The translations under genes and the position numbers were made by a program. The notes below the pieces were generated by a model, which ran no database searches, was not told the DNA's origin, and saw nothing but the letters and a program-made list of their open reading frames with translations. DNA of 53,171 bases. Origin: Streptomyces boluensis. Lineage in GTDB: Bacteria > Actinomycetota > Actinomycetes > Streptomycetales > Streptomycetaceae. The DNA lies in assembly GCF_009908195.1 (NCBI RefSeq), contig NZ_JAAAHS010000008.1:1-53171 (forward strand). Direction: 5' to 3'. Of this stretch, positions 45,770 through 53,171 are shown piece after piece. Within the stretch, counting starts at the first letter, position 1; each line of letters begins with the position of its first letter.

Positions 45770-45960
45770 GACGTGTCTCACCCCACCGTTCCGCCCCTAC
45801 CACCCCTCAGTGCACGCCCGCATCAGCCGATCGGTCGACCCCCGGGTCCTCACAACGCCCATTGTTGTCGAGCCGGTTCAGCTACGGCCCTCGGCCGCGT
45901 ACGCCACGACCATGGACCGTACGGCCCTAGGGGACGTCTCCCCCACTGAAAGAGGAACAC

Positions 45961-46755
45961 ATGGCTTCGTACCGTCGCACCACCCCGCTGTTCGTCTCGC
46001 TGGCCGGCGCCGCCGTGCTCGCGACCGCGTGCAGTGCGCAGCCGTCCGACGCCGCCGAGCCGCCGAAGTCCACCCAGTCGTCCGCCGAGGCGAAGCCGAA
46101 GGCCTCGGCGAACGGCTCGGAGAAGAAGGCGGGCAACGACAAGGCGAAGCGCGCCGAGGACCCGGGCGCGAGCCGGGACCTGCTCAAGGCCGCGGAGACC
46201 GGTGACGCCGATGCGGTGAAGGACGCGATCGAGCGGGGCGCGGACCTGGAGACCCGCGACGGCAGCGAGCGCACTCCGCTGCTGCTCGCCTCCACCGGTG
46301 ACCATGTGAAGGCCGCCGAGGTCCTCGTCGAGGCCGGTGCCGACCCGGACGCCCTGGACGCGCAGCACGACACCCCGTGGCTGGTCACCGGGGTCACCGG
46401 CAGCGCCGCGATGGCCCGCGTCCTGGCCGAGGCCGAGCCGGACTACACGATCGTCAACCGGTACGGCGGCACCTCGCTCATCCCGGCCGGCGAGCACGGT
46501 CACGTGGACTACATCCGCGAGGTCACCACCAACCCGAAGATCGACGTCGACGTGAACCACATCAACAACCTCGGCTGGACCGCGCTGCTCGAAGCCGTGA
46601 TCCTCGGCAACGGCGGCGAGGACCACCAGGAGTCGGTCAAGCTCCTCCTGGAGGGCGGCGCCGACCGCTCCATCGAGGACAAGAACGGCAAGACGGCCCT
46701 CGAGCACGCGGAGGAGCGCGGCCAGGACGAGGTCGCACGCATTCTGCGCGGCTGA
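45961..46755 (+). CDS. Ankyrin-repeat lipoprotein
   Basis: 264 residues. The signal peptide ends in the lipobox LATAC (Cys24), followed by a Lys/Ala/Ser-rich linker to about residue 70. Four to five ankyrin repeats follow: RDLLKAAETGDADAVKDAIERGADLE, RTPLLLASTGDHVKAAEVLVEAGADPD, a diverged central repeat, GWTALLEAVILGNGGEDHQESVKLLLEGGADRS and KTALEHAEERGQDEVARILRG. It should be anchored outside the membrane and mediate protein contacts. GAAAGAGGAACAC precedes the ATG. Confidence 0.88.
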   Translation: MASYRRTTPLFVSLAGAAVLATACSAQPSDAAEPPKSTQSSAEAKPKASANGSEKKAGNDKAKRAEDPGASRDLLKAAETGDADAVKDAIERGADLETRDGSERTPLLLASTGDHVKAAEVLVEAGADPDALDAQHDTPWLVTGVTGSAAMARVLAEAEPDYTIVNRYGGTSLIPAGEHGHVDYIREVTTNPKIDVDVNHINNLGWTALLEAVILGNGGEDHQESVKLLLEGGADRSIEDKNGKTALEHAEERGQDEVARILRG

Positions 46756-46834
46756 GCCAGCGGCTGAGCCAGGAGTACGCGGCACCGATCGGGGCACGGC
46801 GGAGGCACGCTCGTATCCGGCCTAAAATGCCGGG

Positions 46835-47191
46835 GTGAGCGAGAATCTTCCCCCGTGCCCCGAGTGCTCCGGCGCCTACACCTACGAGATGGGTGCCCTT
46901 CTGGTCTGCCCGGAGTGCGGCCACGAGTGGTCGCCCGCGACGGCCGACGCCGCTGCTGACGGCGCCGCCGACGCGGTGATCAAGGACTCGGTCGGCAATG
47001 TCCTGGCCGACGGCGACACCGTCACCGTGATCAAGACCCTGAAGGTCAAGGGCAGCCCGAGCGGGATCAAGGCGGGCACGAAGGTGCGCAACATCCGCCT
47101 GGTCGACGCCGTCGACGGCCATGACATCGACTGCAAGGTCGACGGCTTCGGCGCGATGAAGCTGAAGTCGAGCGTGGTCAAGAAGGCCTGA
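46835..47191 (+). CDS. PhnA/YjdM-like zinc-ribbon protein
   Basis: 118 residues: N-terminal zinc ribbon CPECSGAYTYEMGALLVCPECGHEW (two CxxC pairs, about residues 8-29) and the PhnA C-terminal beta-barrel (IKDSVGNVLADGDTVTVIKTLKVKGSPSGIKAGTKVRNIRL ... GFGAMKLKSSVVKKA). Despite the name, members are not established phosphonate enzymes. GTG 46835 is the start. It ends 20 bp before a strong hairpin. Confidence 0.93.
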   Translation: MSENLPPCPECSGAYTYEMGALLVCPECGHEWSPATADAAADGAADAVIKDSVGNVLADGDTVTVIKTLKVKGSPSGIKAGTKVRNIRLVDAVDGHDIDCKVDGFGAMKLKSSVVKKA

Positions 47192-47210
47192 CCGGCACAG
47201 AGAACGAAGC

Positions 47211-47250
47211 GGCGTCCCGCCCGGCCCCTGTGAGGGCCGGGCGGGACGCC
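47211..47250. terminator. Bidirectional terminator between the PhnA-like gene and katG
   Basis: GGCGTCCCGCCCGGCCC at 47211-47227 pairs perfectly over 17 bp with 47234-47250, loop of 6. Confidence 0.88.
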
Positions 47251-47269
47251 GTTCGTCATGCCGGGTGGG

Positions 47270-49513
<2,244 letters not shown>

Positions 49514-49556
49514 CTATGCGGATCACGCTGTTCTGGAACTGCGGGCGGTGGAACAA

Positions 49557-49583
49557 CCGGGGTACGAACGGTACGAACCCCGG
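49557..49583 (-). other. Hairpin in the katG leader
   Basis: CCGGGG at 49557-49562 pairs with CCCCGG at 49578-49583; the loop contains TACGAACGGTACGAA, a short direct repeat. It lies about 65 bp before the katG start and may be an operator or an RNA element. Confidence 0.45.
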
Positions 49584-49619
49584 TCGACGACCTCGATCAC
49601 GCCCAACGAGAGGGCGTGG

Positions 49620-49688
49620 TCATCGGATGCGGTCGGGCGGGAGAGGGCGGGCCATGCACGGGATTGCCGTGGTGAGCTGAACCGTCAC
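49620..49688 (-). CDS. Possible leader peptide in the katG 5' region
   Basis: A 22-codon frame from GTG 49688 (MTVQLTTAIPCMARPLPPD...) to TGA 49620, preceded by AGGAAGAG 3-4 nt upstream. It lies within the predicted katG leader, between the promoter at 49736-49763 and the leader hairpin. It does not resemble a family I know; translation is unproven and it may be chance. Confidence 0.3.
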   Translation of the reverse strand: MTVQLTTAIPCMARPLPPDRIR

Positions 49689-49735
49689 GCGCTCTTCCTC
49701 ATGTCTGTCCGGTCCCTTGGCTGTCGCTGTTCCCG

Positions 49736-49763
49736 ATCCTACGATGGACGAAATCCAAGTCAA
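49736..49763 (-). promoter_or_regulatory. Candidate katG promoter
   Basis: On the minus strand TTGACT (49763-49758) and TAGGAT (49741-49736) are separated by 16 bp, a strong sigma-70-like (HrdB) promoter. Transcription would start near 49729, about 237 nt before the katG codon. The 358-bp gap 49493-49850 also contains the start region of the Fur gene; no certain Fur box could be delimited. Confidence 0.6.
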
Positions 49764-49850
49764 TACGACAGACAGACCCGTACGGATTCCCGGCTGGATT
49801 CGGGGGTACGCGTTCATTCGGTGTTCGACGCACAGTTAGGTGGGGTGGGG

Positions 49851-50267
49851 ATGAGTGACCTGCTGGGACGACTTCGCGGACGGGGCTGGCGGATGACCGC
49901 CCAGCGTCGCGTGGTCGCCGAGGTTCTCGATGGTGAGCACATCCATCTGACCGCGGACGAGGTGCTCGCGCGGGCCACGGCCCGGCTGCCGGAGATCTCC
50001 CGCGCGACCGTCTACAACACGCTCGGTGAGCTGGTCACGCTCGGCGAGGTGATCGAACTGGCCACCGACGGCCGCGCGAAGCGGTACGACCCGAACGCGC
50101 ACCGCCCCCACCAGCACCTGGTGTGCTCGGGCTGCGGCGCGATCCGGGACGTGCACCCCGGCGGGGACCCGCTCGCGGATCTCCCGGACGGGGAGCGGTT
50201 CGGCTTCAGTGTGGCGACGGCCGAGGTGACGTACCGGGGCCTTTGCCCGGACTGCACGCGGGGCTGA
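49851..50267 (+). CDS. Fur-family repressor (CatR/PerR/FurA-like)
   Basis: 138 residues: winged helix (LRGRGWRMTAQRRVVAEVLDGEHIHLTADEVLARATARLPEISRATVYNTLGELVTLGEV), then the metal-sensing part (RYDPNAHRPHQHLVCSGCGAIRDV) and C-terminal CPDC. The two CxxC pairs form the structural zinc site and HRPHQH the regulatory site. Being divergent from katG, it is most likely the peroxide-sensing repressor of the catalase gene, as CatR and FurA are in other streptomycetes. ATG 49851 follows GGTGGGG. Confidence 0.93.
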   Translation: MSDLLGRLRGRGWRMTAQRRVVAEVLDGEHIHLTADEVLARATARLPEISRATVYNTLGELVTLGEVIELATDGRAKRYDPNAHRPHQHLVCSGCGAIRDVHPGGDPLADLPDGERFGFSVATAEVTYRGLCPDCTRG

Positions 50268-50273
50268 GCGCCC

Positions 50274-51308
50274 TCACTTCTCGTCGGCCACCTTGCGCAG
50301 GTACGCGCCGAGGCGGGCGACGGCCGAGGGGTTGCGGGGGCTCTCGACGAGGTCGACGTAGTCGAGTACGTAGATCCGCTTGTTCTTCACCGCGGACACA
50401 TCGCGCAGCGGTCCGTGCGAGAGCAGGAACTTCTTCTTCTGTGCTGCGTCCACGTCGCCGTAGTCGCAGATCACGATGGTGTCCGGGTCGCGCTTGACGA
50501 CGGTCTCCCAGCCGACGGTGGTCCAGGAGTCGGCCAGGTCGTGCATGACGTTCACGCCGCCGGCCTTGCTGATGATCTGTTCCGCCGCGGCGTACCTGCC
50601 GGTGGTGAACGGCTGGTCCTGGCCGCTGTCGTACACGAAGACATCGGGCCGTTCGGCGCCCTCGGGGGCCTTGGCGTGGACGGCCGCGACCTGCTGCTTG
50701 AAGTCGGTGATCAGTCGGGCGGCGCGCTGCTCGACGCCGAAGAGTTTCCCGAGGTTGGTGAGGTCCGTGTAGAGGGCGTCAAGGGGCGGCATAATGCCGC
50801 GCGCCCCGCCCTCGCGGCCGTTGTGGCAGGACTCGGTGAGGATGTACGAGGGGATGCCGAGCTTCTTCAGGGAGGCGGGGGTGAAGTCGCCGTCCTCCCG
50901 GAAGCCGTAGTTCCAGCCGGCGAAGACGAGGTCGGCGCGGGCGTCGAGGGCGTTCTCCTTGGTGAGCTGGTCCTTGGACAGCCACTTGACCTTGTCGTAG
51001 CCGTCCTTCCACGGCACGGCGTCCAGGTCGCCCTTGTCGTCGGGCATGGCGAAGCCGGCCATGCGGTCCTCCAGGCCGAGCGCGAACATCAGCTCGGTGA
51101 TGCCGACGTCATTGGTGACGACCCGCTCCGGGACCTTGTCGTACGTGACCTTCTTGCCGCAGTTGGTGAGGGTGACGGCCTCGGACCCGGCCTTCCCGGA
51201 GGCCGGTTCGACGGTCGCTCCGCATCCTGCGGTGAGGGTGGTGGCGAGACAGAGGGCGGCGGCGAGCAGCTTGCGCATGGGGGTTCTGGCGGGCATGGGG
51301 GTCCTCAC
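50274..51308 (-). CDS. ABC-transporter substrate-binding lipoprotein (FepB/BtuF type)
   Basis: 344 residues with a lipobox LTAGC (Cys29) and a periplasmic-binding fold of the iron-siderophore/B12 class: VTNDVGITELMFALGLEDRMAGF, DLVFAGWNYGF, GIPSYILTESC, VFVYDSGQDQPF, DSWTTVGWETVVKRDPDTIVICDYG. From memory it resembles the group annotated as putative F420-0 transporters, but iron-siderophore or haem remain possible. GTG 51308 overlaps the ATPase stop (GTGA). It ends 6 bp from the convergent Fur gene. Confidence 0.88.
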   Translation of the reverse strand: MRTPMPARTPMRKLLAAALCLATTLTAGCGATVEPASGKAGSEAVTLTNCGKKVTYDKVPERVVTNDVGITELMFALGLEDRMAGFAMPDDKGDLDAVPWKDGYDKVKWLSKDQLTKENALDARADLVFAGWNYGFREDGDFTPASLKKLGIPSYILTESCHNGREGGARGIMPPLDALYTDLTNLGKLFGVEQRAARLITDFKQQVAAVHAKAPEGAERPDVFVYDSGQDQPFTTGRYAAAEQIISKAGGVNVMHDLADSWTTVGWETVVKRDPDTIVICDYGDVDAAQKKKFLLSHGPLRDVSAVKNKRIYVLDYVDLVESPRNPSAVARLGAYLRKVADEK

Positions 51309-52072
51309 GGTGCGGTCGGGAGCAGGTCGAACAGGAGCTGGACGGCGCCGGTCTCCGGATGCCGTACGGGGTGGGCGCGGACCCCGAACACCTCGGCGAG
51401 CAGGTCGGGGCGGAGCACCTCGTGCGGGGGGCCGGAGTCGACGATGCGGCCGTCGGCGATCACGTACAGGACGTCGCAGTGCGCGGCGGCCAGGTTGAGG
51501 TCGTGCAGCGCGGCGAGGACGGTCGGGCCGCTGCCGCGCACCAGGGAGAGCACGTCCAACTGGTGGGCGATGTCCAGGTGGTTGGTGGGTTCGTCGAGGA
51601 CGAGTACGCGGGGTTCCTGGGCGAGGGCGCGGGCGAGCAGGACGCGCTGTTTCTCGCCGCCGGACAGCGCGAGGAAGCCGCGCTCCGCGAGGTGGTCGAC
51701 GCCGGTGCGCGCCATGGCCCGCGCGCAGATCTCGCGGTCACCTGCGGCGGTGCGCTCCTTGTGCGGGAGCCGGCCCATGGCGACGACCTCGGTGACGGTG
51801 AAGTCGAACTCGGCGGAGGTCTCCTGCGGCAGCGCGGCCATGACGCGGGCGGCGGCGCGTGGGCGCAGCGCGTGCACGTCGTCCCCGTCGAGCAGGACGG
51901 TGCCGTTCGCCGGGCGCAGGGCCCGGTAGACGCAGCGCAGCAGGGTCGACTTGCCGCTGCCGTTGGGGCCGACGAGTCCGACGAACGCCCCGTCGTCGAC
52001 GGTGAGCCGGATGTCCTCGACGAGCCGGGCCCCGGCGACCTCGATCGTCACGTCACGCAGTTCAAGCCGCAC
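51305..52072 (-). CDS. ABC-transporter ATPase (FecE/BtuD type)
   Basis: 255 residues: Walker A GPNGSGKSTLLR, Q-loop ALPQETSAEFDFTV, signature LSGGEKQRVLLARAL, Walker B VLVLDEPTNHLD, H-loop LAALHDLNLAA. It energises the importer with the flanking binding protein and permease. GTG 52072 is chosen because GGAG lies 6 nt upstream and homologues begin near RLELRDV; ATG 52126, overlapping the permease stop (ATGA), is an alternative giving 18 more residues. Confidence 0.93.
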   Translation of the reverse strand: MRLELRDVTIEVAGARLVEDIRLTVDDGAFVGLVGPNGSGKSTLLRCVYRALRPANGTVLLDGDDVHALRPRAAARVMAALPQETSAEFDFTVTEVVAMGRLPHKERTAAGDREICARAMARTGVDHLAERGFLALSGGEKQRVLLARALAQEPRVLVLDEPTNHLDIAHQLDVLSLVRGSGPTVLAALHDLNLAAAHCDVLYVIADGRIVDSGPPHEVLRPDLLAEVFGVRAHPVRHPETGAVQLLFDLLPTAP

Positions 52073-52122
52073 GGCTCGCTCCAGTCGTCGTCGGTGTCGG
52101 GCGCCGAAGAAGTACAGGCACC

Positions 52123-53171
52123 TCATCGCCCCCCGAACGCGTAGCCGCCGCGGCGCATGAGCAGCAGGAACGCGGGCACTCCGACCACGGCGGTGATCAC
52201 CCCGATGGGCAGTTCGGCGGGGGCGAGCAGGACGCGGGACAGTACGTCCGCCCACACGAGGAGGACGGCCCCGACGAGTGGGGCGACGGCGAGGACGCGC
52301 CGGTGGTCGGCGCCGACCAGCATCCGTACGACGTGCGGGACCATCAGGCCGACGAAGCCGATGGCGCCGCTGACGGCGACGACCGTGCCGGTGACGGCGG
52401 CGGTGACGAAGAAGAGTTCGCGGCGCAGCCGTCCCGGGTCGACCCCGAGCGCGGCGGCGGTCTCGTCGCCCACGGACAGGGCGTTGAGCGCTTCGGCCCG
52501 GATGCGCAGCCAGATCCACCCGGCGACCACGACGAGGGCGACAAGCGGCACCTTCGTCCAGGTCGCCCCGCCCAGGCTGCCGAGGATCCACATCATGACG
52601 GAGCGGGCGGCCTCGCCCCTGGCCGCGCCGAAGACCATGACCGTGGTGATCGCCTGGAAGCCGAAGGCGAGGGCGGTGCCGGTGAGGATCAGCCGCAGCG
52701 GGGTGAAGCCGTACGGGGACCGGGCGACCGCGTACACGAGGACCATCGCGAGGAGCGCCGACAGGAACGCGGACGCGGAGAGGGCCCACACCCCGAGGCC
52801 CGCGAACGCGCCGAGCAGGATGACGGCGTTGGCGCCGACCGCGGCACCGGAGGAGATGCCGAGGACGAACGGGTCGGCGAGCGCGTTGCGCACCATCGCC
52901 TGTACGGCCACGCCCACGGCGGCGAGGCCGGCCCCGACGACGGCGCCGAGTACGACGCGGGGCAGCCGGATCTCCCAGACGATGAGGTACTCGGAGGCGT
53001 CGCTCGCGGGCAGGGTGCCGCCGGTGAGCCCGGCCCGGAGGAACCGGAAGGCCTCGGTCCAGCCGATGCCCGCGTCCCCGAGGGCGACGCCGCAGAGGAG
53101 GGAGACGAGCAGCAGCAGGGTGAGCCCGACGACCAGCGGGGGCAGGGGTATTCGGCTGGGGGCGGGGCTTC
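52123..53171 (-). CDS. FecCD-family ABC permease (5' end outside the window)
   Basis: About 349 codons remain. The frame is open to the window edge. Typical FecCD features: LPPLVVGLTLLLLVSLLCGV as the first helix, IRLPRVVLGAVVGAGLAAVGVAVQAMVRNALADPFVLGISSGA, GTALAFGFQAITTVMVF and GFVGLMVPHVVRMLVGADHRRVL near the end. About ten helices in all. It forms the membrane channel of the importer whose ATPase and binding protein follow. Confidence 0.94.
   Translation of the reverse strand, partial: SPAPSRIPLPPLVVGLTLLLLVSLLCGVALGDAGIGWTEAFRFLRAGLTGGTLPASDASEYLIVWEIRLPRVVLGAVVGAGLAAVGVAVQAMVRNALADPFVLGISSGAAVGANAVILLGAFAGLGVWALSASAFLSALLAMVLVYAVARSPYGFTPLRLILTGTALAFGFQAITTVMVFGAARGEAARSVMMWILGSLGGATWTKVPLVALVVVAGWIWLRIRAEALNALSVGDETAAALGVDPGRLRRELFFVTAAVTGTVVAVSGAIGFVGLMVPHVVRMLVGADHRRVLAVAPLVGAVLLVWADVLSRVLLAPAELPIGVITAVVGVPAFLLLMRRGGYAFGGR

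Overview
This window is high-GC DNA (codon third positions almost all G or C, GTG starts, GGAGG-type ribosome sites, SSI-type protease inhibitor, a DasR-type operator). It is best read as a piece of a Streptomyces chromosome. Both edges cut a gene: an ArsR-type regulator on the left and a FecCD-type ABC permease on the right. I see no rRNA, tRNA, CRISPR array or prophage.

Layout. (1) 1-11536, general metabolism: a divergent ArsR / old-yellow-enzyme pair, an NTF2-like protein, aroQ, homocysteine methyltransferase, a BNR-repeat protein, a second-type uracil-DNA glycosylase overlapping an N-acetylglucosamine-kinase-like gene, a CbiX-like protein, a lactonase preceded by a DasR-like site, an FUSC-family efflux protein with a terminator-like hairpin in its leader, and a GNAT acetyltransferase. 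(2) 11571-22958, a stress/dormancy island: five tandem universal stress proteins, four CBS-BON proteins, a DUF1876 protein resembling Mycobacterium Rv1738, an Rv1733c-like membrane protein, a DUF4389 membrane protein, a stand-alone cyclic-nucleotide-binding protein and an HTH/pyridoxamine-oxidase protein. They form three divergent operon pairs, and each divergent gap carries one or two copies of a 15-bp partial palindrome (read as GGGACCGNNCGGCCC) related in its core to the DosR box. (3) 23097-34058, mixed genes: M23 peptidase, AsnC regulator, HAD phosphatase, membrane acyltransferase, subtilisin-inhibitor-like protein, TetR regulator, a decayed ArsR fragment before a YnfA protein, two proteins built from a repeated unrecognised module, a membrane protein and a PadR regulator. 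(4) 34145-35592, a remnant IS200/IS605 element: intact TnpB, truncated TnpA, preserved right end.

(5) 35593-45769, a nitrogen block. A four-gene operon (DUF2877, FdrA, DUF1116, NCS1 permease) faces a carbamate kinase. E. coli homologues (allFGH plus allK) form oxamate transcarbamylase and its kinase. A GntR/FCD regulator nearby shares the operator TTGGTATACCATT with the divergent promoter. Immediately beyond it lies a cyanate cluster (CynR-like regulator, macro-domain protein, carbonic anhydrase, cyanase). Because carbamoyl phosphate breaks down to cyanate, the two halves may be one functional unit; this is my inference. (6) 45961-53171: ankyrin lipoprotein, PhnA-like zinc-ribbon protein, katG divergent from a Fur-family repressor, and an ABC importer (binding protein, ATPase, permease) of the iron-siderophore/B12/F420-0 type.

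A recurring oddity is that at least five genes (plus one borderline case) end in or beside short tandem duplications that copy or touch their stop codon.
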